64,000 nucleotides of DNA from Burkholderiaceae bacterium (GCA_031253795.1 JAIRVR010000031.1:62001-126000); one strand, 5' to 3'; shown: positions 28,335 through 36,945, counted from the first letter of the stretch. Made by a program: numbers and translations. The notes: a model not told the origin generated them from the sequence alone.

Positions 28335-28360
28335 TACGCAATGCGTAGAAAAATTACGCA
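28335..28360. promoter_or_regulatory. Probable IclR operator: TACGCA-A-TGCGTA plus third half-site
   Basis: A perfect inverted repeat (6-bp arms, 1-nt spacer) followed 7 nt later by another TACGCA in the gap between the divergent IclR and Bug-P450 genes. Arrangement and size fit IclR-family binding sites; the assignment to this regulator is by position. Confidence 0.6.
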
Positions 28361-28406
28361 AAACAAGATTCCTCGGATTCCATCCCGCCTCACGGAGACA
28401 AGCCCC

Positions 28407-29387
28407 ATGCACAAGCGCCTTTTCACCACCGCCCTGGCAGCAGGCCTGCTGGCCGCCACCATGCTTTCCAGCGCACTGGCACAGGACAGGTTTCCCGCCA
28501 AAAGCGTGCGCTGGATCGTTCCCTACGCGGCCGGCGGCGGCTCGGATTTCCTGGCCCGCACCATCGGCCAGGCCTGGGGTGGCCAGGTGCACCAGCCCAT
28601 CGTGGTGGACAACCGCCCGGGCGGAAACACGGCCATCGGCGCCTCGGAAACCGCACGCGCCCCGGCCGATGGCTACACCGTCCTGTCGGCGGACAACGGC
28701 ACCCTGGTCTTCAACCCCGTGCTTTACAAGAGCCTGAGCTACAACCCCTCCCGCGACCTGGCGCCAGTCACGCTGATGGGCCGCTTCCCCATGATCCTGG
28801 TGGCCGGCCCCGGCATGACGGCCACCAGTGCCCGGGAGTTTCTGGCACAGGCGCGCACCAGCAAGGATGGCATCAACTACGCCTCGGCCGGCGCCGGCAG
28901 TCCGCACCACCTGGCCATGGAACTGCTCAAGGTGGAGGCCGGCCTGAAGCTGGTGCATGCGCCCTACAAGGGCGCCGCGCCCGCCCTGGGCGACGTGGCC
29001 GGCGGCCAGGTGCCCGTGATGATGGTGGACCTGGCCGCGGGCGCCGGCTTCATCAAGGGCGGCAAGGTCCGCCCGCTGGCGGTGGCCAATGCCACGCGCC
29101 TGCCCCAGTTGCCCGACGTGCCCACCTTCGCCGAACTGGGCCTGCCCAATGTGCAGGCCGCCGCCCTGGTGGGACTGGTGGCGCCGGCCAGGACCCCGGC
29201 ACCCGTCATCGCGGCCCTGCACAGGCAGGTCGTGGCGTCCATCAATGAGCCCGCCGTGCGCCAGAAGCTCGTCGATTTCGGCGTGGAGCCCGTGGGCAAC
29301 ACCCCCGAGCAGTTCGCCGCGCTTCTGGCCAGCGAGAGCACGCGCTGGCAAAAGTTGATCCGGGACCAGAACATCACTCTGGATTGA
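28407..29387 (+). CDS. Bug/TctC-family periplasmic solute-binding protein
   Basis: 326 aa with a signal peptide (FTTALAAGLLAATMLSSALA), then RFPAKSVRWIVPYAAGGGSD and IVVDNRPGGNTAIGASETAR. The upstream part of the track ORF overlaps the IclR gene and is not coding. It lies directly upstream of the self-sufficient P450 (39-bp gap) and under the same probable IclR operator, so it likely binds the compound oxidised by the P450, plausibly an aromatic or other carboxylate. Confidence 0.93.
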   Translation: MHKRLFTTALAAGLLAATMLSSALAQDRFPAKSVRWIVPYAAGGGSDFLARTIGQAWGGQVHQPIVVDNRPGGNTAIGASETARAPADGYTVLSADNGTLVFNPVLYKSLSYNPSRDLAPVTLMGRFPMILVAGPGMTATSAREFLAQARTSKDGINYASAGAGSPHHLAMELLKVEAGLKLVHAPYKGAAPALGDVAGGQVPVMMVDLAAGAGFIKGGKVRPLAVANATRLPQLPDVPTFAELGLPNVQAAALVGLVAPARTPAPVIAALHRQVVASINEPAVRQKLVDFGVEPVGNTPEQFAALLASESTRWQKLIRDQNITLD

Positions 29388-29426
29388 CCAGGCCCCCCCA
29401 AGCGCATTGAAGACTGACAGAACACC

Positions 29427-31778
29427 ATGACCGCTCCTGCAACGTCCTCGGCCGCGCCCTCGCGCTGCCCCTTCGACCACCGCCAGCCCCGCGGCCAGAC
29501 CGGCCCCACGGGCTGCCCCGTCAGCGCCGGGGCGGCGGCCTTCGATCCATTCAGCGACGGCTACCAGCAGGACCCGCCCGAATACGTACGCTGGTCACGC
29601 GAGCAGGAGCCGGTGTTCTACAGCCCCCGGCTGGGCTACTGGGTGGTCACGCGCTTCGACGACATCAAGGCGGTCTTCCGGGACAACATCACGTTCAGCC
29701 CCTCGATCGCGCTGGAGAAGATCACGCCCACGGGTGAGGAAGCCAATGCCGTGCTCGCCTCCTACGGGTTCGCGCTGAACCGCACCCTGGTCAACGAGGA
29801 CGAGCCGGCCCACATGCCGCGCCGCCGCGCGCTGATGGACCCCTTCACGCCCGAACAGCTGCGCCACCACGAACCCATGGTGCGCGAATTGGCGCGCGCC
29901 TATGTGGACCGTTTCATCGATGACGGCCGCGCCGACCTCGTGGACCAGATGCTGTGGGAAGTGCCGCTGACCGTGGCCCTGCACTTCCTCGGCGTGCCCG
30001 AGGAGGACATGGACAGGCTGCGCGAGTATTCCATCGCCCACACCGTCAACACCTGGGGGCGCCCCCGTCCCGAGCAGCAGGTGGCCGTGGCCCACGCGGT
30101 AGGCAACTTCTGGCAGCTGGCCGGCAAGGTGCTGGCCAAGATGCGCGAGAACCCGGAGGCACCGGGCTGGATGCAGTATGGCATCCGCATGCAAAAGGAG
30201 CTGCCCGAGGTCGTCACCGACTCCTACCTGCACTCCATGATGATGGCCGGCATCGTGGCCGCGCATGAGACCACGGCCAATGCCACGGCCAACGCCGTCA
30301 AACTGCTGCTGCAGCACCCCGGGGCCTGGCGGCAGATCTGCGAGAACCCCGCGCTGATCCCCAATGCCGTGGAGGAGTGCCTGCGACACAACGGCTCGGT
30401 GGCCGCCTGGCGGCGCCTGGCCACGCGCGACGTGGTGATCGGCGGCGTGCCCGTGCCAGCGGGCAGCAAGCTGCTCATCGTCACTTCCTCGGCAAACCAC
30501 GACGAGCGGCATTTCGCCGACGCCGACTTTTTCGACATCCACCGCGACAACGCGGGTGACCACCTGACCTTCGGCTATGGCTCGCACCAGTGCATGGGCA
30601 AGAATCTGGCGCGCATGGAGATGCAGATCTTCCTGGAGGAGTTGACGCGCCGCATGCCGCACATGCGGCTGGCCGAGCAGCAATTCACCTATGTGCCCAA
30701 TACCTCGTTCCGGGGCCCGGAGCACCTGTGGGTGGAGTGGGACCCTGCCCTCAACCCCGAGCGCCGCGACCGCGCGCTGCTGCTGGCGTGCCAGCCCGTG
30801 CGCATCGGCGAGGCACTCAACGGCGGTGCCAGCCGCAGCATGCGCGTGGTCCAGCTCCAGGCTGCGGCCGAAGGCGTGCTACGCCTGCGCCTGCAATCCA
30901 TCGATGGACAGGCCCTGCCGCGCTGGACGCCGGGCTCGCACATCGACCTGCAGTGCGGCGATACCGGCCTGTCACGCCAGTACTCGCTGTGCGGCGACCC
31001 GCAGGACGGCAGCAGCTACGAGATCGCCGTGCTGCGCGAGGCGCACAGCCGGGGCGGATCGGCCTGGGTGCATGAACACCTGCGCAGCGGTGCCATCGTG
31101 CAGGTGCGCGGTCCGCGCAACCATTTCCCGCTGGACGAGAGCGCCAGCCACCTGGTCCTCGTGGCCGGAGGCATCGGCATCACGCCCATCTCGGCCATGG
31201 CACGGCACGCCAGGGCACTGGGCCTGTCCTATGAGATCCACTACAGCGGCCGGCGCCGCGCCGGCATGGCCCTGCTGGCGCAGCTGCAGGCTGAACACGG
31301 CGACCGCCTGCATCTGTACATCGCCGAGGAAGGGCGACGCGCCGACTACGCGGCCCTGCTGGCCACGCCACGTGCGGCAGCCCGCATCCATGCCTGTGGC
31401 CCGCAGCGCCTGCTGGACGGCCTGCAGACCGCCTGCAGCCACTGGCCCGAGGACAGCCTGCGCGTGGAGCATTTCGCATCCACCGTAGGCGCACTGGACC
31501 CGACCCGGGAGCATGGCTTCGAGGTAGAGCTGCGCGACTCCGGCATCGTGCTGCAGGTGCGCCGCGACCAGAGCCTGCTGGATGCGCTGCGCAGCGCGCG
31601 CATCGACGTACAAAGCGATTGCCGCGAAGGCCTGTGCGGTTCCTGCGAGGTGCCCGTGCTCGAAGGCGACGTGGACCACCGCGACATGGTGCTCACGCGC
31701 GGCGAGCGCGCGGCCTGCACCAAGATGATGAGCTGCTGCTCGCGCGCGAAGGGCGGCAGGCTGGTGCTGGGACTCTAG
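29427..31778 (+). CDS. Self-sufficient cytochrome P450 (CYP116B-like: P450-reductase-ferredoxin fusion)
   Basis: 783-aa single-chain monooxygenase. N-terminal P450 (about 1-430): I-helix AGIVAAHETTANATAN and heme loop FGYGSHQCMGKNLARME, with Cys near residue 389. Then comes a phthalate-dioxygenase-reductase-type FMN/NAD module (SRQYSLCG for flavin, VLVAGGIGITPISAM for NAD). The C-terminal plant-type [2Fe-2S] domain has Cys in CREGLCGSC, with the fourth ligand in MMSCCSRAKG. This domain order is that of CYP116B/P450-RhF, which obtains electrons from NAD(P)H without partner proteins. Known relatives dealkylate or hydroxylate aromatic compounds; the substrate here is unknown. Co-operonic with a Bug protein and controlled by IclR. 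Confidence 0.93.
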   Translation: MTAPATSSAAPSRCPFDHRQPRGQTGPTGCPVSAGAAAFDPFSDGYQQDPPEYVRWSREQEPVFYSPRLGYWVVTRFDDIKAVFRDNITFSPSIALEKITPTGEEANAVLASYGFALNRTLVNEDEPAHMPRRRALMDPFTPEQLRHHEPMVRELARAYVDRFIDDGRADLVDQMLWEVPLTVALHFLGVPEEDMDRLREYSIAHTVNTWGRPRPEQQVAVAHAVGNFWQLAGKVLAKMRENPEAPGWMQYGIRMQKELPEVVTDSYLHSMMMAGIVAAHETTANATANAVKLLLQHPGAWRQICENPALIPNAVEECLRHNGSVAAWRRLATRDVVIGGVPVPAGSKLLIVTSSANHDERHFADADFFDIHRDNAGDHLTFGYGSHQCMGKNLARMEMQIFLEELTRRMPHMRLAEQQFTYVPNTSFRGPEHLWVEWDPALNPERRDRALLLACQPVRIGEALNGGASRSMRVVQLQAAAEGVLRLRLQSIDGQALPRWTPGSHIDLQCGDTGLSRQYSLCGDPQDGSSYEIAVLREAHSRGGSAWVHEHLRSGAIVQVRGPRNHFPLDESASHLVLVAGGIGITPISAMARHARALGLSYEIHYSGRRRAGMALLAQLQAEHGDRLHLYIAEEGRRADYAALLATPRAAARIHACGPQRLLDGLQTACSHWPEDSLRVEHFASTVGALDPTREHGFEVELRDSGIVLQVRRDQSLLDALRSARIDVQSDCREGLCGSCEVPVLEGDVDHRDMVLTRGERAACTKMMSCCSRAKGGRLVLGL

Positions 31779-31788
31779 AAATACAAAA

Positions 31789-31815
31789 GCCCCAAGGCCG
31801 TCCGGGCAATGGGGC
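31789..31815 (-). terminator. Intrinsic terminator of the small minus-strand gene
   Basis: On the minus strand, GCCCCA and TGGGGC pair around a 15-nt loop and are followed by TTTTGTATTT, a proper U-tract. The T-run is on the minus strand only, so it serves the 25-codon gene, not the P450 gene that ends 10 bp away. A second GGCACGCG/CGCGTGCC hairpin precedes it (31829-31847). Confidence 0.8.
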
Positions 31816-31861
31816 GATCGCACAGGTGGGCACGCGTGGCGCGTGCCTGCCTCCAACCGGA

Positions 31862-31939
31862 TTACTGGTTGGCGATTTCCAGTTCGGCCTGGCGGGCTTG
31901 CTGGATGAAATCGATCAGGGAATGGATGGCTTGGCGCAT
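31862..31939 (-). CDS. Small 25-aa amphipathic peptide
   Basis: Too short for the ORF track. On the minus strand ATG...TAA encodes MRQAIHSLIDFIQQARQAEL followed by EIANQ, a single amphipathic helix by eye. An AAGGAAG ribosome-binding site lies 8 nt upstream of the ATG, and two hairpins, one with a U-tract, follow the stop codon. Upstream is an AT-rich stretch (32010-32060) with near-palindromic CTAAGTGTTAACCCTTAAG, a likely promoter or operator. The combination of RBS, codon use and terminator makes translation likely. I do not recognise the family. Confidence 0.65.
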   Translation of the reverse strand: MRQAIHSLIDFIQQARQAELEIANQ

Positions 31940-32018
31940 AGTGAACTTCCTTACTGAGACGCTCAAAAACCACTGGCGGCCTGCATCTCAATTGCCGCGA
32001 ATGCCGGGAAAACCCTCT

Positions 32019-32037
32019 AAGTGTTAACCCTTAAGCT
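32019..32037. promoter_or_regulatory. Imperfect palindrome upstream of the small peptide gene
   Basis: CTAAGTGTTAACCCTTAAG is a near-palindrome centred on GTTAAC in the only A/T-rich segment between the peptide gene and the GNAT gene. It may be an operator or part of the minus-strand promoter; no regulator is assigned. Confidence 0.35.
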
Positions 32038-32148
32038 AAGTATAAACCACTAGTTCGATCATTGCAAATGCGCAGTTGTAAGCGCATGCCCCGTCCTGCG
32101 CCCACCTGCCTGCTCCATGCGCGCGCAGGCATGGGATGATTCCAGCCT

Positions 32149-32700
32149 ATGACAGAGCCCTCCGCCTCCCTCGCACCCTGGCACATCGAGCCGCTGAACC
32201 CGGCCGAGGCGCCGTGGCCGCTGCTGCTGTCGGCCGATCCCTCGCGGGAGAAGGTGCGTGGCTATCTGGCCGGTTCCACCTGTTTCGCTGCGCGTGAGTC
32301 TTTCCAGCGCGAGGGCCAGCCACCGCGGCCCGGTGGGCGCGGCGAGGTCCTGGGCCTGTGCGTGCTGGTGCCGCTGGATACCGATGGCACCCAGGATGAC
32401 GGCCCTCCGGCCTGGGAACTGATGAACATCGCCGTGGCCGAGTCCCTGCACCACCGGGGACTGGGCACGGCCCTGCTGCGCCGGGCCATCGAATGGGCGA
32501 GGACCCAGGGCGCGCCACGGCTGGAGGTCGGCACGGGCAGCTTCGGCGACCAGTTGGTCTTCTACCAGCGGGCGGGTTTTCGCGTCACGGGCATAGACCG
32601 CGATTTCTTTCTCAGGAACTACACCACCCAGCTGTGGGAACGGGGCGTGCAGCACCGCGACATGCTGCGCCTGGCGCTGGAGCTGTCCAAGGGCCGCTGA
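32149..32700 (+). CDS. GNAT-family N-acetyltransferase
   Basis: 183-aa acetyltransferase. The acetyl-CoA site is clear: ELMNIAVAESLHHRGLGTAL (motif A, with Q/RxxGxG/A as RGLGTAL), followed by EVGTGSFGDQLVFYQRAGFR (motif B). The N-terminal 90 residues are less conserved. Closest in feel to YjgM/YhbS-type acetyltransferases with the GTGSFGNQLxFYQRxGFR pattern, whose substrate is unknown. Stands alone downstream of the small divergent peptide gene. Confidence 0.88.
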   Translation: MTEPSASLAPWHIEPLNPAEAPWPLLLSADPSREKVRGYLAGSTCFAARESFQREGQPPRPGGRGEVLGLCVLVPLDTDGTQDDGPPAWELMNIAVAESLHHRGLGTALLRRAIEWARTQGAPRLEVGTGSFGDQLVFYQRAGFRVTGIDRDFFLRNYTTQLWERGVQHRDMLRLALELSKGR

Positions 32701-32737
32701 CGGCCCCGCGCAAGAGCGAATCACGGGCACAAGGGCA

Positions 32738-33447
32738 TGACGCGATCATTGAGACGCATTCGTCATCGTCACGCGCGACGGATTGGGAGCGGAAAGCGAC
32801 GGCTACTGGTCGCGGGGCTTCGAGATCCAGAACTACGAGATCGATGGCGTGCCCACGGCCAAGCCCCGTACGCAGCTCCATGCCGATGCCGGCAGCCGGG
32901 GACACCGGGGCGCGGGCCTGGACCTCTCCCGCCTGCTGTACGGCAGGCTCAACTCCAGCATGGCCCTGTTCAACCTCAAGCAGGACAATCTGGCGGTGTG
33001 GCAGGCGCAATTTCCGGGCAGCAATGTCTAAAAGGCCGGGCAGAACACCACCTCCCAGGGGCTGGAACTGGAGCTGAGCGGCGAGCTGGCACCGGGCCGG
33101 CAGATTTCTGCCGGCTATGCCAGCACCCTGACCACGAACGCCGAGGGCCAGCGCATCACAACACCATGCTGCCGCGCCACAGCGTCAAGCTCTTCAGCAG
33201 CTACCGTCTGGGTGGCGCATGGCAGGGCGGCGGCGTGAACTGGCAAAGCCAGGTGGGCGACGCCACGGTACGCCAGGGCAGCCATGCCGTGGTGAACCTG
33301 ATGGCGCGCTATGACATCGAAAGGCACTGGAGTGCGTCGGTGCACCTGAACAACGCTCTGGACCGCAAGTACTTCAGCTACGCGGGCCACTACCGCCACT
33401 ACGGCACGCCGCGCAATCTGACGGTGGGCGTCAAATACCGCTTCTGA
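32738..33447 (+). pseudogene. Decayed TonB-dependent siderophore receptor
   Basis: Pieces of a FpvA/FhuE-type outer-membrane receptor in two frames. Frame 2 (from about 32768) reads a plug-domain segment, GYWSRGFEIQNYEIDGVPTA, that jumps straight to barrel sequence (YGRLNSSMALFNLKQDNLAV), so a large internal deletion has occurred. A TAA at 33029 interrupts it, reading continues as SQGLELELSGELAPGRQISA, and after a second deletion near 33155 frame 1 carries the C-terminal barrel ending RNLTVGVKYRF, the typical terminal Phe. At about 700 bp it is a third of a normal receptor gene and cannot be functional. Confidence 0.85.
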
Positions 33448-33506
33448 GCCCGGCCCCTGTCCCCCTGCAAGGCCTTGCAAATCTGGCCGGCAGGGGACGC
33501 CCCGCA

Positions 33507-33824
33507 TCAGTCCGACGACATCTTCATCAGCACCAGACCCGAGACGATGAGCACGGCCGCGCCGATGCGCATGGCGCTGACCTGCTCGCCCAGCACGAAG
33601 ATGCCGACGAGAAAGGCACCCACGGCGCCGATACCGGTCCAGATCGTATAGGCCGTGCCCAGCGGCAGGCTGCGCATGGCCACGGCCAGCAGGCCGAAGC
33701 TGGCGACCATGGTGACGATGGTGATGGCGCTGGGCACCAGCCGAGTGAAGCCATGCGACTGCTTCATCGAAAACGCCCAGACCACTTCGAGCAGCCCCGC
33801 CACCAACAGATAGACCCATGCCAT
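33507..33824 (-). CDS. gdx: SMR-family guanidinium exporter Gdx (SugE)
   Basis: 105-aa four-helix small multidrug resistance protein. WVYLLVAGLLEVVWAFSMKQ followed by SHGFTRLVPS is the SugE/Gdx subtype signature (Glu in helix 1; Gdx-type WxxGxxAxxxF helix pattern in YTIWTGIGAVGAFLVGIFVL). Members export guanidinium in exchange for protons. The upstream leader carries two hairpins with ACGR loops matching a guanidine-II riboswitch, which makes guanidinium, rather than quaternary ammonium, the expected substrate. ATG with AGGAG 7 nt upstream. Confidence 0.93.
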   Translation of the reverse strand: MAWVYLLVAGLLEVVWAFSMKQSHGFTRLVPSAITIVTMVASFGLLAVAMRSLPLGTAYTIWTGIGAVGAFLVGIFVLGEQVSAMRIGAAVLIVSGLVLMKMSSD

Positions 33825-33842
33825 GGAAAAACTCCTGGTTCA

Positions 33843-33894
33843 GCCGGGTCGTCCCGGCGCATGCAAGTCCCTGGATCGGGGGAGGCCGTCCTCC
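33843..33894 (-). promoter_or_regulatory. Guanidine-II (mini-ykkC) riboswitch controlling gdx
   Basis: On the minus strand the leader contains GGAGG-ACGG-CCTCC, a 22-nt linker and GCCGGG-ACGA-CCCGGC, followed 6 nt later by the AGGAG ribosome-binding site of gdx. Two perfect stems capped by ACGR tetraloops, with the second just ahead of the Shine-Dalgarno, is the defining architecture of mini-ykkC/guanidine-II RNAs, which raise translation when guanidinium binds the kissing loops. The downstream gene is the expected target. Confidence 0.9.
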
Positions 33895-34007
33895 TGGCAG
33901 GGGCGTTGCGCCTCCTGCATGGCCACCAGTTTAGGAGAAAGCCGGTCCGGCGGCAGCACCTCACCCGGGAGCCCCGGCACCACCTGGGTGGTTGCGGCGC
34001 AACAGCT

Positions 34008-34481
34008 TCAGACCGCCTCGTCCAGCAACAGATTACCCACCGTGGCCCCCAGGCCCGCCACGCGCTTGCGCAGCTTGAGCACGGCCTTGTCCTTGCTGAT
34101 CAGCAGCGCCTGGTGCTGGCTGGCCAGGTCCAGGAAATGCTGGTCATCGGGATCGGTGCAGACAAAGCGGATGCGCGGCGCGTCATCCACGTATTCCACC
34201 GCCTCGTCAAAGGCCTGGAGCACGCCCTCGGCCGTCTTGCCGTAGAAGGCCACGCGTGGCGCGATCTGGCTGTAGTGCAGCACACGCTCCAGCTCGATGC
34301 GCTGGGCCTGGTCGGCGATCCAGCGCATGCGGCCCTGCTGCACCAGTTCGCGGATCGGAGGAATGTGCGGATCGTCGAAGATCAGCATGTCCAGCACCAC
34401 GTTGGTATCGAGCACCACGGGACGTGGCTGCGGGCCCTGGTAGCCGTCATTGCACTGCGGCCAGCGCAGCACGATCTTCAT
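34008..34481 (-). CDS. PIN-domain protein (putative toxin/RNase family)
   Basis: 157 aa with acidic PIN residues: PVVLDTNVVLDMLIFDDP (first Asp and following acidic positions), ELERVLHYSQIA, then FVCTDPDDQHFLDLASQHQA and LLISKDKAVLKL. It matches the PIN-family group listed as putative toxin of a toxin-antitoxin system (TIGR00305 type). No antitoxin gene is adjacent. It overlaps the upstream RNA methyltransferase gene by 4 nt (ATGA), so it is translationally coupled and may be a housekeeping RNase rather than a toxin. The track frame starts further upstream inside that gene and is not used. Confidence 0.82.
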   Translation of the reverse strand: MKIVLRWPQCNDGYQGPQPRPVVLDTNVVLDMLIFDDPHIPPIRELVQQGRMRWIADQAQRIELERVLHYSQIAPRVAFYGKTAEGVLQAFDEAVEYVDDAPRIRFVCTDPDDQHFLDLASQHQALLISKDKAVLKLRKRVAGLGATVGNLLLDEAV

Positions 34482-35758
34482 GGGGCGCCACCCTCCGCCG
34501 CGTCGCCTGCGGCCTTCCGGGGCTTGACCGTGCCGCGCACCATGTCGAAGCGGAACAGCCGGCATTCGATGGGACCGTTCCACATGGGCGTGCGGCGGGC
34601 CTCTTTCAGGCGCATCTTGCCGGGCAGCTTGAGGTCGGGAGTCAGCATCCAGGCACTCCAGCCGCTGTAATTCTTCTTCCAGTGGGTGGCCAGCTGGCCG
34701 AAGAACTCCACGCCGTCCTCGGTCTGTGCCGTCTCGCGGCCTGCACGCTCGACGACCGCCATGCGGTCGCCAGCGCTGCGGCCTGCCGAACCGGCCGCGG
34801 CAATGCGCTCGCCATAGGGCGGATTCAGCAGCATGATGCCCGGCTGTTCGCAGGGCGGCATGCGCTGCAGCGCGTCACCACCGCGCAGCTGCACGGTCTT
34901 GCCGACGCCGGCGCGGTCCGCGTTGCGCTGGGCAAAGTCCACCATGCGGTGCGCCACATCGGAGCCATAGATGCCCACCGGGCTCTCGGGCAGGATGGCG
35001 GCCTCGGCCTCGTCGAGCATGGCCTCCCAGACATGTTTCTGGTAGGGCACGAGCTTTTCGAAGGCAAAGCGGCGCAGGATGCCGGCCGGTATGCGGCGCG
35101 CGATCTGCGCGGCCTCGATGACCACGGTGCCGCTGCCGCAGCAGGGGTCGTACAGCGGCTGGGCCTGTTCGCCGTGCGGGTCCCAGCCCGTGGCGGCGAT
35201 CATGGCCGCAGCCAGGGTTTCCTTGAGCGGGGCATCGCCCTTGTCCTCGCGCCAGCCGCGCTTGAACAGCGCCTCGCCCGAGGTGTCGATGTAGATGGTG
35301 GCTTCGTCCGTGGTCAGGTGCAGGTGCACGCGCACGTCAGGCTGGCGTGTTTCCACGTCGGGGCGCGCACCCTTCTTGGCGCGGAAGCGGTCGGCGATGG
35401 CGTCCTTGACGCGCAACGCCGCGAAGTTGAGGCTGGTCAGCGGGCTGTGCTGGGCCGTGACTTCGATCTTGAAACTCTCGCGTGTGGAAAACCAGATCTC
35501 CCAGGCCACTTCGCTGGCGGCGCGGTACAGGTCGTTCTCGTTGCGGTACAGGGACTGGGACAGCTGCACCAGCACGCGCTGGGCCAGGCGGCTGTGCAGG
35601 TTCAGCAACATGGCGTCGCGCCACAGGCCGCGCACCATCACGCCACCACGGCCCACCAGGAGGTCGTGGCCGCTCAGGCCCGTGATCGCGTGGACCTCGT
35701 CGGCCAGAAAGCCCTCGACGCCGGCGGCGCAGGGCAAAAACAGATGCAGTTGGTTCAT
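34478..35758 (-). CDS. THUMP-domain class I methyltransferase (RlmL N-domain-like, 23S rRNA m2G)
   Basis: 426-aa RNA methyltransferase. N-terminal THUMP-type region (LFLPCAAGVEGFLADEVHAI, then VRVHLHLTTDEATIYIDTSG) is followed by a Rossmann methyltransferase: PLYDPCCGSGTVVIEAAQIA (SAM motif I) and GIMLLNPPYGERIA (motif IV NPPY, N2-guanine methylation). That is the architecture of the N-terminal half of RlmL (m2G2445); the RlmK half is absent, as in many betaproteobacteria. Start chosen at 35758 (MNQLHLFLPC), with the 20 upstream track residues discarded. Confidence 0.88.
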   Translation of the reverse strand: MNQLHLFLPCAAGVEGFLADEVHAITGLSGHDLLVGRGGVMVRGLWRDAMLLNLHSRLAQRVLVQLSQSLYRNENDLYRAASEVAWEIWFSTRESFKIEVTAQHSPLTSLNFAALRVKDAIADRFRAKKGARPDVETRQPDVRVHLHLTTDEATIYIDTSGEALFKRGWREDKGDAPLKETLAAAMIAATGWDPHGEQAQPLYDPCCGSGTVVIEAAQIARRIPAGILRRFAFEKLVPYQKHVWEAMLDEAEAAILPESPVGIYGSDVAHRMVDFAQRNADRAGVGKTVQLRGGDALQRMPPCEQPGIMLLNPPYGERIAAAGSAGRSAGDRMAVVERAGRETAQTEDGVEFFGQLATHWKKNYSGWSAWMLTPDLKLPGKMRLKEARRTPMWNGPIECRLFRFDMVRGTVKPRKAAGDAAEGGAP

Positions 35759-35871
35759 AGCTTGGGTGCCGAGCATACGCGCACCGCGAATCCCCGCGCA
35801 GGCACCAGCCGAAACCACGCTTGCCTGTGCACCGTCCCGGGCCTACAGTGGCTGCATACGGGGAGAGCACC

Positions 35872-36945
35872 ATGGACACTCGCAATGCAGCCATGACGAC
35901 GGACTTCCTGGGCGCCACACAGGCGGCGCGCCTGGTGGTGCGCCACGGCCTGACACACTGCCTGCAAGGCCTGTGCGACACCATCGAGGCCGATTTCGCG
36001 CGCTGGCCCGATTTCGAGAAGTCGGCGCGCATCGCCCACCATTCATCGGGCGGCGTCATCGAGCTCATGCCGGTCTCGGACGCCCGGGACTACGCCTTCA
36101 AATACGTCAACGGCCACCCCGGCAACACGGCACGGGGCCTGCCCACGGTCATGGCCTTCGGCGCTCTGGCCGACGTGGCCACGGGCCTGCCCGTACTGCT
36201 CTGCGACCTGACGCTGGCGACGGCGCTGCGCACTGCCGCCACCTCGGCCCTGGCCGCGCGCCGCCTGGCGCGGCCCGGCTGCCACACCATGGCCCTCATT
36301 GGCGCGGGCTCGCAGGCCGAATTCCAGGCACTGGCCTTCACGGGGTTGCTGGGCATAGAGCGCCTGCGTGTCTTCGACATCGACGCCCAGGCCATGCACA
36401 AGCTCGTTGACAACCTGGGCCATGCGGGCGTGACGGCCCAGCGCATCACCTGCTGCACCAGCAGCGCCGAGGCCCTGGACGGCGCCGACATCGTGACCAC
36501 GGCCACGGCCGCCAAGCGCCGCGCCTGCGTGATCGCCGACGCCGATGTGCGCCCGGGCACCCATGTCAACGCCGTGGGAGGGGATTGCCCGGGCAAGACC
36601 GAACTGCCGGCCGCGCTGCTGCAGCGCGCGCGCATCTTTGTCGAATACACGCCGCAGACCCGGGTGGAAGGTGAAATCCAGCAACTGACCGCCGATGCCC
36701 CCGTCACCGAGCTGTGGCAGGTGATCACGGGCCAGGCGCCCGGCCGCACGCACGATACCGAGATCACGCTGTTCGACTCCGTGGGTTTTGCCCTGGAGGA
36801 CTATTCGGCCCTGCGCTACCTGCATGGCCTGGCCCGCGATGCCGGCATGCTGCAGCCACTGGACCTGGTGCCCGCACTGGCCGATCCGCGCGACCTGTAC
36901 CGGCTGCTGCGCGACGCCCAGCAGGCAGAACGCGGCTTTGGCTGA
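35872..36945 (+). CDS. Ornithine cyclodeaminase family protein
   Basis: 357-aa NAD-dependent OCD/mu-crystallin family enzyme; converts L-ornithine to L-proline and ammonia in typical members. Visible: DYAFKYVNGHPGNTARGLPT (substrate Lys), the Rossmann CHTMALIGAGSQAEFQALAF, DIVTTATAAKRR, HVNAVGGDCPGKTELPAALL and an IQQLTADAPVTELWQVITGQ segment. Arginase follows 25 bp downstream, so arginine can be taken to ornithine and then proline. An in-frame ATG seven codons in is an alternative start. Confidence 0.93.
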   Translation: MDTRNAAMTTDFLGATQAARLVVRHGLTHCLQGLCDTIEADFARWPDFEKSARIAHHSSGGVIELMPVSDARDYAFKYVNGHPGNTARGLPTVMAFGALADVATGLPVLLCDLTLATALRTAATSALAARRLARPGCHTMALIGAGSQAEFQALAFTGLLGIERLRVFDIDAQAMHKLVDNLGHAGVTAQRITCCTSSAEALDGADIVTTATAAKRRACVIADADVRPGTHVNAVGGDCPGKTELPAALLQRARIFVEYTPQTRVEGEIQQLTADAPVTELWQVITGQAPGRTHDTEITLFDSVGFALEDYSALRYLHGLARDAGMLQPLDLVPALADPRDLYRLLRDAQQAERGFG

